Part shown: positions 1-7,079 of the stretch, piece by piece
Numbering within the stretch: position 1 is the first letter of the stretch
How the letters are laid out: the number at the start of each line of letters is the position of its first letter
Assembly: GCA_946479895.1 (NCBI GenBank)
Contig: CAMLHT010000081.1
Span: forward strand, 1 to 14,692
From: an uncultured Gemmatimonadota bacterium
GTDB taxonomy: Bacteria > Gemmatimonadota > Gemmatimonadetes > Gemmatimonadales > Gemmatimonadaceae
DNA length: 14,692 bases
Direction: 5' to 3'
The notes under the pieces: generated by a model
What the model was told of the DNA's origin: nothing
The model's input: the letters and a program-made list of their open reading frames with translations, nothing else
The model's database searches: none
Translations under genes and position numbers: made by a program

Positions 1-1
1 C

Positions 2-83
2 TCGACAGCGCGAAAGGCCTGGCTCGAGCCGAAGCGCCGCGCGATCGCAGCAACGGGCAGACAACCTCTCTCAGGACTATGCG
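2..83 (+). repeat. Leader copy 1 of a duplicated 5' region
   Basis: These 82 bases before the first lipoprotein gene align with 1071-1150 before its paralogue. Shared blocks are TCGACAG(C/T)GCG, AGCCTGG-like and GCCGAAGCG at the far end, and CAGGACTATGCG directly before the ATG. The middle has diverged. The blocks sit at nearly the same distance from the start in both copies, so the duplication included upstream DNA and probably the regulatory signals. AGGA at 73-76, 7 bases before the ATG, is the likely ribosome binding site. The window begins here, so the repeat may extend further left. Confidence 0.75.
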
Positions 84-839
84 ATGATGCAGCGTCACAC
101 AGCGCGGAACTGCGCAACAGCCATCCTGGCGATCGTGACGGTCGGCCTGGTCAACGCCTGCGCCGACACGAACGTCGCTCCGGAAGGCGCCCAGGAAATC
201 GTCTCTTTCACCCCGCCGGCCGGGTTCGACAGGGTCGAGGGACGGATGAACTTCAAGGTCGACAACCGCGACGGGATCGTGCAGAGGCTTGGCGACCACT
301 CCATCGTCATTCCCGCGAACGCGATCTGCGATCCGCGGACGTCGACCTACGGTCCCGCCGAGTGGAAGAATCCCTGCAAGCTGATGCGGGGCACGATCAA
401 CATCACGGCGACGATGATGCGGGACGACAACAACCGTCCGTACGTCGATTTCCGGCCGGCCCTCCGTTTCGCTCCGGACAAGGAAGTGATGCTGTTCCTG
501 CGCAACGGCCGCGCGCCGCAGCCCACGAAGCTCTTCGTGCAGTACTGCGACAATGCCGGCCGGTGCACGGACGAATCGCTGACCGATCCGACGCTCAAGC
601 CGTTCCGCGTCGGCCGGACCTCGATCATCGGCCGTCGGCTGAAGCACTTCTCCGGCTACACGATCGGCTACGGTGAGCCCTGCAACGGCACGCTGACCGA
701 GGAGCCGGACGGCACCTGGATGTGCAACGACGACGGGCTGACCCGCCGCTCGGGGTACATGGTTGCCTCGGGCCTGAATGGCAGCGTCAAGACGGAGCTG
801 GTCCCCGAGGAAAAGAAGGGAAAGAAGGACGAGCAGTAG
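84..839 (+). CDS. Putative lipoprotein of unknown function, tandem paralogue 1
   Basis: The 251-residue product has a short basic N-terminus, a hydrophobic stretch (about residues 12-23) and a lipobox-like LVNAC with Cys26, so it is probably exported and lipid-anchored. I do not recognise the family by name. The middle has a beta-sandwich look: GDHSIVIPANAICDP near 70-84, RPALRFAPDKEVMLFLRN near 124-141, and LKHFSGYTIGYG near 186-197. This pattern resembles ZU5-type domains, but that is inference. Six mature-region cysteines (82, 98, 155, 161, 200, 214) are all kept in the paralogue at 1151-1915, suggesting three disulfides outside the cytoplasm. The last ~15 residues are charged and Lys/Glu-rich. 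ATG codons at 84 and 87 are both possible starts; AGGA at 73-76 favours 84. A strong terminator follows. Confidence 0.85.
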   Translation: MMQRHTARNCATAILAIVTVGLVNACADTNVAPEGAQEIVSFTPPAGFDRVEGRMNFKVDNRDGIVQRLGDHSIVIPANAICDPRTSTYGPAEWKNPCKLMRGTINITATMMRDDNNRPYVDFRPALRFAPDKEVMLFLRNGRAPQPTKLFVQYCDNAGRCTDESLTDPTLKPFRVGRTSIIGRRLKHFSGYTIGYGEPCNGTLTEEPDGTWMCNDDGLTRRSGYMVASGLNGSVKTELVPEEKKGKKDEQ

Positions 840-863
840 CCTTCCCACGGATCGAACTTCAGG

Positions 864-907
864 CCGCGGGTGCACCGACAGCTCGGTGCACCCGCGGTCC
901 TTTTTTT
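864..907 (+). terminator. Strong rho-independent terminator
   Basis: A perfect 15-bp stem (864-878 pairing with 883-897) with a CAGC loop is followed after three bases by seven consecutive T (901-907). It lies 25 bases after the first lipoprotein stop codon and should end that transcript, isolating it from the paralogue downstream. Confidence 0.92.
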
Positions 908-1070
908 GACTGGGGCGCAGCTGGTCTTGGCGGGTGTCAGGGCGACCCCTGCAACGAAACGTTCCAGGGTGGTCCATTCTGGTACAGTCGGGCCCAAGCA
1001 CTGGATCATTTCTGCCAATTGGTGGCCGGGTCCGGCATCCCTAACATGATCCCATCACGCGAGCGGCAGT
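908..1070. other. Intergenic stretch between the paralogues, little recognisable
   Basis: Together with the terminator and the second leader this makes a 311-base gap (840-1150). I see no ORF with coding character and no clear promoter. Two weak items are an 8-base palindrome CCAATTGG at 1015-1022 and a poor -35/-10 pair (TTGGTG near 1019, TAACAT near 1042). Neither is strong enough to call. Confidence 0.5.
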
Positions 1071-1150
1071 TCGACAGTGCGCAAGCCTGGATCGGGCCGA
1101 AGCGAGCGGGGAGCGGTACCAGCAGTCCCACAATCTTCCAGGACTATGCG
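1071..1150 (+). repeat. Leader copy 2 of the duplicated 5' region
   Basis: This is the counterpart of bases 2-83. It opens with TCGACAGTGCG, contains GGGCCGAAGCG, and ends with CCAGGACTATGCG directly before the ATG. AGGA at 1140-1143 lies 7 bases before the start, exactly as in copy 1. Conservation at both ends with a diverged centre suggests a promoter or operator at the far end plus a translation signal at the near end. Confidence 0.75.
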
Positions 1151-1915
1151 ATGAAGCAGAGTCACACCTCGCGTAATTACGCGAAAGCCTTTTTTGCGTT
1201 CGTCACGATCGGCCTCGTCAACGCCTGCGCCGACGCGAACGTGGCCCCCCGCGCCGCTGACGAAGCCGTGGCCTTCACGGCCCCGGCCGGCTTCGACAAG
1301 GTCGTCGACCGCATCTCCTTCCGCGTGAACAACCGCGAAGGCGCCGTCCAGAAGCTCGGCGATCATCTCATCACCATTCCGGCGAACGCGATCTGCGATC
1401 CCCGCACGTCGACCTACGGGCCGACCGAGTGGAAGAAGCCCTGCAACCTGATGCGCGGCACGATCAACATCACGGCCACCGTCATGCGCGACCAGGCCGG
1501 CCGCCCGTACGTCGACTTCCAGCCCGCCCTGCGCTTCGCGCCGGACAAGCAGGTGATGCTGTTCCTTCGGAACGGTCGCTCGCCGGAGCCGACGAAGATC
1601 TTCGTCGAGTACTGCAACAACGCCGGCGTCTGCGTGGACGAGTCGCTCAGCGATCCGACGTTCAAGCCGTTCCGCGTCGGCAACACGTCGATGATCGGGC
1701 GCCGCCTGGGCCACTTCTCCGGCTACACCGTCGGCTGGGGCGAGCGCTGCGTCGGCACGCTGACTCAGGAGCCGGACGGCACGTGGATGTGCAACGACGA
1801 CGGCCTGATGCGCCGCTCGGGCTACATGGTGGCTTCGGGCCTCGTGTCGGAAAAGGGTGAGGGCGTGAAGGACGAGGAGAAGGACGACTCGAAGCAGGAC
1901 GACTCGCAGTACTGA
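1151..1915 (+). CDS. Putative lipoprotein of unknown function, tandem paralogue 2
   Basis: The 254-residue product aligns without gaps to the first lipoprotein over about the first 230 residues and is clearly a recent tandem duplicate. It keeps the signal segment with LVNAC (Cys26), all six mature cysteines, and the blocks IPANAICDPRTSTYG, MRGTINITAT, PALRFAPDK, GRRLGHFSGYT and EPDGTWMCNDDGL. The tails differ: this copy ends in an acidic Asp/Glu/Lys/Ser stretch, the first in a Lys-rich one. The open frame extends upstream to 722, but that part runs back through the first gene and its terminator. The duplicated leader and the AGGA site fix the start at 1151. Function is unknown; the export signal and cysteines point to an envelope or extracellular role. 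Confidence 0.88.
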   Translation: MKQSHTSRNYAKAFFAFVTIGLVNACADANVAPRAADEAVAFTAPAGFDKVVDRISFRVNNREGAVQKLGDHLITIPANAICDPRTSTYGPTEWKKPCNLMRGTINITATVMRDQAGRPYVDFQPALRFAPDKQVMLFLRNGRSPEPTKIFVEYCNNAGVCVDESLSDPTFKPFRVGNTSMIGRRLGHFSGYTVGWGERCVGTLTQEPDGTWMCNDDGLMRRSGYMVASGLVSEKGEGVKDEEKDDSKQDDSQY

Positions 1916-1954
1916 AACCGGTTGCTCCGCGCTGCGCGCGGGGTGAAGTTCTCT

Positions 1955-1986
1955 CGCGGGTGCGTCGAGTCATCGGCGCACCCGCG
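1955..1986 (+). terminator. Degenerate terminator hairpin lacking a T-tract
   Basis: A 10-bp perfect stem (1955-1964 with 1977-1986) can extend inward by four more pairs, one of them a G-T wobble, to a GTCA loop. Its core (CGCGGGTGC / GCACCCGCG) is the same as in the terminator at 864-907, so it is the duplicated counterpart. TGGCCGTGTG follows instead of a run of T, so it may terminate poorly and allow read-through into the large gene at 2086. Confidence 0.55.
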
Positions 1987-2085
1987 TGGCCGTGTGAAGG
2001 AGGCCTTCCGGCGTGCCGGGCTCATGGACCGGCGGGTTGACCGAAGGCCGTCAGGATCGTCCTTGTAGGACCGAGGCAGAGGCGC

Positions 2086-5000
2086 ATGATCAAGCAGGTT
2101 CAGGATCTCATCGAGCAGGGCAAGCTGGCCGAACGGGAGGGGCGCCGGGAAGACGCCCGCCGCCTGTTCGAGGAGGCCCTGCACGGCCTCGGCTCCAGCG
2201 CGCACGCGGCCACCGCGTCGGCGCTGCTCCGGTGGATCGGGCGCACCTACCACACCGATGGCGATCATGCGGCGGCCATCGACTGCCTCGAGGCCGCGCT
2301 GGCCGTGGCGGAGCTGAGCGGGGACCAGGCGTCGGCGGGCCACGCCATCAACCTCCAGGCGATCGTGCACTGGCGGCAGGGCGAGCTCGACGAGGCCGAG
2401 TCGCTCTACGTGCGCGCGCGCGAGACGGCCCTCGTCGCCGGCGAGCAGTGGCTGGCGGCGATGACCGCGCAGAATCTCGGCGTCATCGCGAACATTCGCG
2501 GCGACCTCGATCGGGCGCTCCGGTTCTACCAGACGGCGCTCGCCGAGTACCGGAACCTCGGTTCGGCGGCGGAGATGTGCGGCGTTCTCAACAACATGGG
2601 AAAGCTGTACACCGACATGGAGCAGTGGGAGTCGGCGACGCGGGCGTTCGACGAGGCGGCGCAGATTGCCCGGGTGCTCGGCGACGTCGGCGCCCAGATC
2701 CTGCTCGAGGTGAACTCGGCCGAGCTCCAGATCGCCCGCGCCGACTTCGTGGCCGCGCGCGACGCGTGCCTCCGCGCGCTCAAGCTGTCCGAGGACACCG
2801 GCGATACGCACGTCCTCGGCGAGGTGCACATGCACCTGGGCACGGTGAGCCGCGAGCTCGGCGAGTACGTGCGCGCGGAACAGCACTTCGAGAGCGCCGA
2901 CGTCCTCGGCCACGAGCGCAAGGAGCCGCTGCTGCTCGCCGAAATCGCCCGCGAGCGCGGTGAGCTGTACCGCCGCCAGGGCCGCAACCGCGAGGCGCTC
3001 CAGCAGCTCAATCGCGCGCACCGCATGTTCGCGGAGCTGCGCGCCAAGCGCGACATCGCCGACCTGAACCGGATGACCGGCCGCCTCGAGCGCTACTTCC
3101 TCGAAGTGGTCAAGCGCTGGGGCGAGTCGATCGAATCGCAGGACAAGTACACCCAGGGCCACTGCGAGCGCGTGGCGGACATTTCCTGCGCGCTCGCCGC
3201 GCGGGCCGGCATGAACCCGAACGAGCTGTTCTGGTTCCGCATCGGCGCCACGCTCCATGACGTCGGCAAGCTGATCATCCCGTCCGAGGTGCTCAACAAG
3301 CCGGGCAAGCTGACCGCCGAGGAGTGGGAGCTGGTGAAGCGCCACCCGATGGCGGGCGTCGAGATGCTGTCGGACGTCGACTTCCCGGGCGACACCCTCC
3401 AGATCGTCCGCTCGCACCATGAGCGGTGGGACGGCCGCGGCTATCCCGACCAGCTCGCGGGCAACGACATCCCGCGCTCGGCGCGCATTCTCTGCATCGC
3501 CGACGTCTACGACGCGTTGACGTCGCGCCGCTCGTACAAGCCGCCGGTGCCGCACGAGAAGGCGATGGTGGTGATGCGCGAGGAGGCCGGCCGTCAGTTC
3601 GACCCGGACCTGTTCAAGATCTTCGACGAGCTGATGCAGTCGCCGCAGGGGCTCGCCATGGCGCGCACGACGCCGGATGCCAGGGCGTCCGGTCGCTTTG
3701 CGACAATGGAGATGGAGCTGGGCCCGGCGGACGACCTCACGGGCCTGACCATGCGCCGCCCGTTCGTGGACGCGGCCAACCGCATCCTCGCCGAGCGGCA
3801 TCAGTACGCGAACGTCTCGCTCTTCGTCATCGACGTGGACGAGTTCAAGAAGGTGAACGACACCTTCGGCCACCTCCAGGGCGACGCGGTGCTGCGGGCG
3901 GTGGCGGACACGCTCCGCGCGCAGATCGGGGGCATGGGACTCATCGGCCGGTACGCGGGCGACGAGTTCGTCGTGCTGCTCACGCAGGCCACCGGCCCCG
4001 AATCGCGGGAGATCGCGACGAGGCTGGTCGGCGCGGTGCGGGAGACGACGATCCCGATTCGCGACCGGCAGACGGCCCTGACGGTCACGCTGTCCGTCGG
4101 CGTCGCCTCCGCCGATCCCGACCAGTCCGACTTCGAATCGTTGTTCGCCGCCGCCGACCGCGCCCTCTACGAGGCGAAGCGGCGCGGGCGCGACACGGTG
4201 GTCTGGGCGGACGAGACGAGCAACGCGCACCGCGATCCGCAGCTGCACGTGCGCCAGTTCGTCGGCCGGAAGGAGGAGACGCGCCGCCTGGTCAAGCTGC
4301 TCGAATCCACGCTCGAGTCGGGCCCGGCGATCGTCTCCGTCGTGGGTGAGGCCGGCGTCGGCAAGTCGACGCTCGTCCGCCAGCTCGTTCCGGAGCTCCG
4401 GCTGCGCGCGGGCTCGCTCGTCGCGGGGCGCTGCTTCGAGACGGACGTCAAGCGGCCGTACGCGCCCTGGGCGGAAGCGCTGAGCGCCATCAACCAGCTC
4501 GGTGTTGGCGGCGGCCAGACGTGGAAGGAGCTTCCCCGACTGGTGCCGGAGCTGGGTGCCGCCAGCGGATCGGCTGCGCAGCACAAATACGTACTGTTCG
4601 ACGAAGTCGTCGCCTACCTGCGCCTGGCCTCGGGCTCGCGGCCGATCGTCGTGGTGCTCGACGACATGCAGTGGGCGGACACCGCCTCGTGGGACCTGCT
4701 CGAGCACGTCGTCGCGTCGCTCGAGCGCGACCGCATCCTCATCTGCCTCACCGTCCGCGCGGAGGACGCCGAACGGGCGGTGCTCGAGCGCATGCGCCGC
4801 CTCAGCCGCGACGAACGGTACTCCGAGATCCCTCTCCGCCGCCTCACGGAGCGCGAAGTCGCGGTGTGGCTCGACCACGTCTTCGCGCATCAGGACCTCG
4901 ACCCGGCGATCCTGCCGCTGCTCCAGCGCTACTCCGAGGGCAATCCGTTCCTGACGACGCAGATCCTGCGCACGCTGCTGGACGACAAGCTGATCCAGTT

Positions 5001-6900
5001 CAACGCCGGCCGTTGGGAGCTGCGCTCGAGAGGCGACATCCAGCTGCCGGCGGCCGTCGCCGGCCTCATGGAGCGCCGCCTCGAGAAGCTCCAGCCCGAC
5101 ACCCGGCGGATCCTCGCGACCGCGGCCGTGATCGGCCGCGTCTTCGACATCGACCTTGCCATCGCCGCCGGCGCCGGCACCGAGGATGAGCTCCTCGACG
5201 CCATCGACGAGGCGACGCTGCACGCCGTGCTCGAGCCGGTGGGCCCCGCGGGCTCGTCGTACTCCTTCACGCACTCGCTGCTGGTGAACGCGGTGGCGCA
5301 GTCGGTCAACGCCCGGCGCCTCTCGCGCATCCACGAGCGCGTCGCCCAGGCGCTGGAGGAGCACGCGCCGACCCGGCTGGCCGACATCGCCGTCCATTAC
5401 GACAAGGCGGGCAACCCGGAAAAGACGTACTCGTTCGCCATGTCCGCCGGCCGCGCCGCCACCGCGCTGTACGCCCAGTCGGAAGCGCGGAGCTTCTTCG
5501 CGCTGGCCGCCAACTCGAAGGGTATCGACGATGCGAAGCGCGCGGCGGCCATCTTCCGTCTCGCCGAAGTGTCCGAGATCGAGGGCAAGCCGGCGGAGGC
5601 CGACCGCCTCTGCGAGGAGATCCTCGAGGACCTCGGCGACCGGGCCAGCGCCAGCCAGTTCCTGCCGCTGCGCCGGATGCGCGAGCGCGTGCGCGCGCTG
5701 CTCGGCCGCCCCTCGGCGGAAACCATCGCCGCCTGCCAGTCCCTGCTCGTCGAAGCGATCGCCCTCGGTGAGCGCGAGGAGGAAGCCATCCTCCTCGGCA
5801 TGATCGCCCAGGGGTACATGCGCCTCGGCAACCACGAGGAAGCCGAAGCGGCGGCGAAGCAGGCTGTGGACGCGGCGCGTCTGGCCCCCGAGCCGCGCAC
5901 GCTCGCCGACGCGTTGACGCGGTTCGGCCTGACGATCATGGGCCGGCGGCCGCAGGAAGCGCTGGAGTACTACCAGCAGGCCGGTGAGCTGTACCGGAAG
6001 CTCGACGATCTCATCGGGCAATCCCGCTGCGCGATGAACATGGGCGTGATCTACGCGGCCGCCGACGACGGCGCCGAGGCCGAGCGCGCCTACATGCGGG
6101 GTCTCGAGGGGGCGCGCAGCGCCCACGCGATGGACCTCTGGGGCGTGTGCTGCATCAATCTCGGCGTGCTCTATCTCAAGCGCGGACGCACCGAGCTGGC
6201 GAGCGAGCGTTTCGAGGAGGCGTTGCAGGCCTTCAGCTCGACGCAGGGACCATACAGACTGGTGACGCTCCTGAATCTCGCCCACCTGGCGCGCGAGAAC
6301 GGCCAGTGGGACCGGGCGACGGAGCTGTACAACGAGGTCATCGCGCTGGCGGTGCACACGGGCCAGCCGGATGTCGAGCTTGGCGCCCGCGCCGGCGCGG
6401 CGCTCACCGAGCTCGCGCTCGGAAGGACGGCCGTCGCCGCCGACCAGACCCGGGCCATCACGGCTCGGCTGGAGGCGAAGCCGGGCTGGGTCTTCCAGGG
6501 CCGCGAGATCGTCGAGGCCCTGCGGATCCGCGTCGCCGCGGCGCAGAAGAACTACGCCGAAGCCGTCGAGCTGCTGAAGGAGAACGTCGACGAGCTTCAG
6601 TCGCGCGATCTCTACGCCGCCGGGTGGCTGCTCGGCGAGTGCGCGTCGGCGCTGCCGCCGGACCGCGTTCCGTTCCAGTTGATCAACGACCTGGCCCCGC
6701 GGATCGAGTCGCACGGGTACGCCGGGCTGGCGCTCCGATTCGCGACGCTCCGGCTGATCCTCAACGACGGCTCGCGGCCCATCTCCACGTCGACGCCGCG
6801 CTGGGCTCCACCCGGTGCCGACTACGAGCCCTCCACCGTCGGCTACCAGCCCCCACCGACTCCGAGCGCTCCCCCAGCGAAACAGCAGCCGACTTCGTAA
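2086..6900 (+). CDS. Giant TPR / HD-GYP / GGDEF / STAND-ATPase / TPR signalling protein
   Basis: This 1604-residue, probably cytoplasmic protein (no signal peptide or membrane segment seen) carries a full set of c-di-GMP domains. Residues ~1-335 are TPR-like helical repeats. Residues ~340-515 form an HD-GYP phosphodiesterase with H359, H391-D392, H420, H444-H445, D473 and a GRGYP signature at 450-454. Residues ~545-710 form a GGDEF cyclase with DDLTGL (549-554), D583, N591, D592 and AGDEF (624-628). The inhibitory RxxD site is absent (G615, G618). Residues ~727-1060 form a STAND/AAA_16 ATPase: FVGR entry, Walker A 754-762 (GEAGVGKST), Walker B VVLDD (856-860) with QWAD, and EGNPF (951-955). 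TPR repeats follow to ~1545, then a Pro/Ser-rich tail. GAGG at 2073-2076 precedes the ATG. The likely role is a TPR-sensed, nucleotide-gated switch controlling c-di-GMP; the signal is unknown. Confidence 0.93.
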   Translation: MIKQVQDLIEQGKLAEREGRREDARRLFEEALHGLGSSAHAATASALLRWIGRTYHTDGDHAAAIDCLEAALAVAELSGDQASAGHAINLQAIVHWRQGELDEAESLYVRARETALVAGEQWLAAMTAQNLGVIANIRGDLDRALRFYQTALAEYRNLGSAAEMCGVLNNMGKLYTDMEQWESATRAFDEAAQIARVLGDVGAQILLEVNSAELQIARADFVAARDACLRALKLSEDTGDTHVLGEVHMHLGTVSRELGEYVRAEQHFESADVLGHERKEPLLLAEIARERGELYRRQGRNREALQQLNRAHRMFAELRAKRDIADLNRMTGRLERYFLEVVKRWGESIESQDKYTQGHCERVADISCALAARAGMNPNELFWFRIGATLHDVGKLIIPSEVLNKPGKLTAEEWELVKRHPMAGVEMLSDVDFPGDTLQIVRSHHERWDGRGYPDQLAGNDIPRSARILCIADVYDALTSRRSYKPPVPHEKAMVVMREEAGRQFDPDLFKIFDELMQSPQGLAMARTTPDARASGRFATMEMELGPADDLTGLTMRRPFVDAANRILAERHQYANVSLFVIDVDEFKKVNDTFGHLQGDAVLRAVADTLRAQIGGMGLIGRYAGDEFVVLLTQATGPESREIATRLVGAVRETTIPIRDRQTALTVTLSVGVASADPDQSDFESLFAAADRALYEAKRRGRDTVVWADETSNAHRDPQLHVRQFVGRKEETRRLVKLLESTLESGPAIVSVVGEAGVGKSTLVRQLVPELRLRAGSLVAGRCFETDVKRPYAPWAEALSAINQLGVGGGQTWKELPRLVPELGAASGSAAQHKYVLFDEVVAYLRLASGSRPIVVVLDDMQWADTASWDLLEHVVASLERDRILICLTVRAEDAERAVLERMRRLSRDERYSEIPLRRLTEREVAVWLDHVFAHQDLDPAILPLLQRYSEGNPFLTTQILRTLLDDKLIQFNAGRWELRSRGDIQLPAAVAGLMERRLEKLQPDTRRILATAAVIGRVFDIDLAIAAGAGTEDELLDAIDEATLHAVLEPVGPAGSSYSFTHSLLVNAVAQSVNARRLSRIHERVAQALEEHAPTRLADIAVHYDKAGNPEKTYSFAMSAGRAATALYAQSEARSFFALAANSKGIDDAKRAAAIFRLAEVSEIEGKPAEADRLCEEILEDLGDRASASQFLPLRRMRERVRALLGRPSAETIAACQSLLVEAIALGEREEEAILLGMIAQGYMRLGNHEEAEAAAKQAVDAARLAPEPRTLADALTRFGLTIMGRRPQEALEYYQQAGELYRKLDDLIGQSRCAMNMGVIYAAADDGAEAERAYMRGLEGARSAHAMDLWGVCCINLGVLYLKRGRTELASERFEEALQAFSSTQGPYRLVTLLNLAHLARENGQWDRATELYNEVIALAVHTGQPDVELGARAGAALTELALGRTAVAADQTRAITARLEAKPGWVFQGREIVEALRIRVAAAQKNYAEAVELLKENVDELQSRDLYAAGWLLGECASALPPDRVPFQLINDLAPRIESHGYAGLALRFATLRLILNDGSRPISTSTPRWAPPGADYEPSTVGYQPPPTPSAPPAKQQPTS

Positions 6901-6969
6901 GAGGTCCGGGCCTGTCTCAGGAAGTTGCAGTTTTTCTGCGCAAACGCCTCTCTCGCGCGGTTAACTGGA

Positions 6970-6998
6970 TTGACGAGGCTGGTGACATGTCCAATATT
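6970..6998 (+). promoter_or_regulatory. Candidate sigma70 promoter for the NtrC-like gene
   Basis: TTGACG (6970-6975) and AATATT (6993-6998) are separated by exactly 17 bases. They match the consensus hexamers at 5 of 6 and 4 of 6 positions. The element sits in an AT-richer patch between the large signalling gene and the gene at 7080 and would give a leader of about 75 bases. It suggests the regulator has its own promoter rather than only read-through. No sigma54 -24/-12 element was seen. Confidence 0.5.
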
Positions 6999-7019
6999 GT
7001 TCACCCCCTCCCCCTCCAT

Positions 7020-7061
7020 CCGGAGATTCTCCGGCAAGTCGCTCCGGGCGTGTAACGCCCG
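7020..7061 (+). promoter_or_regulatory. Two small hairpins in the 5' leader
   Basis: CCGGAG-ATT-CTCCGG (7020-7034) and CGGGCG-TGTAA-CGCCCG (7045-7061) are two perfect 6-bp inverted repeats, 10 bases apart and just upstream of the GGAGGT ribosome binding site. They could be DNA operator half-sites for the encoded Fis-type regulator (autoregulation) or RNA hairpins in the leader. The sequence does not decide between these. Confidence 0.4.
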
Positions 7062-7069
7062 ACTAATTC

Positions 7070-7075
7070 GGAGGT
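7070..7075 (+). promoter_or_regulatory. Ribosome binding site supporting a TTG start
   Basis: GGAGGT lies four bases before the TTG at 7080-7082. It is the strongest Shine-Dalgarno match in this part of the window and the reason for accepting a TTG start. Confidence 0.7.
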
Positions 7076-7079
7076 TTGC

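Noticed and set aside
722..1150. N-terminal extension of the second lipoprotein ORF back to 722
   Set aside because: It would run through the end of the first gene and its terminator. The signal sequence, AGGA site and duplicated leader place the start at 1151.
1822..6714. A 1630-codon open frame on the minus strand opposite the giant signalling gene
   Set aside because: Its product is Arg/Ala/Leu/Val/Asp low-complexity text with no recognisable domain, while the plus strand shows five coherent domains with catalytic motifs. Long antisense frames are expected where strong third-position GC bias removes stop codons.
6901..7079. Search for a sigma54 (-24/-12) promoter near the NtrC-like gene
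   Set aside because: No GG-N10-GC element of adequate quality was seen here or before the lipoprotein genes, consistent with the loss of GAFTGA.
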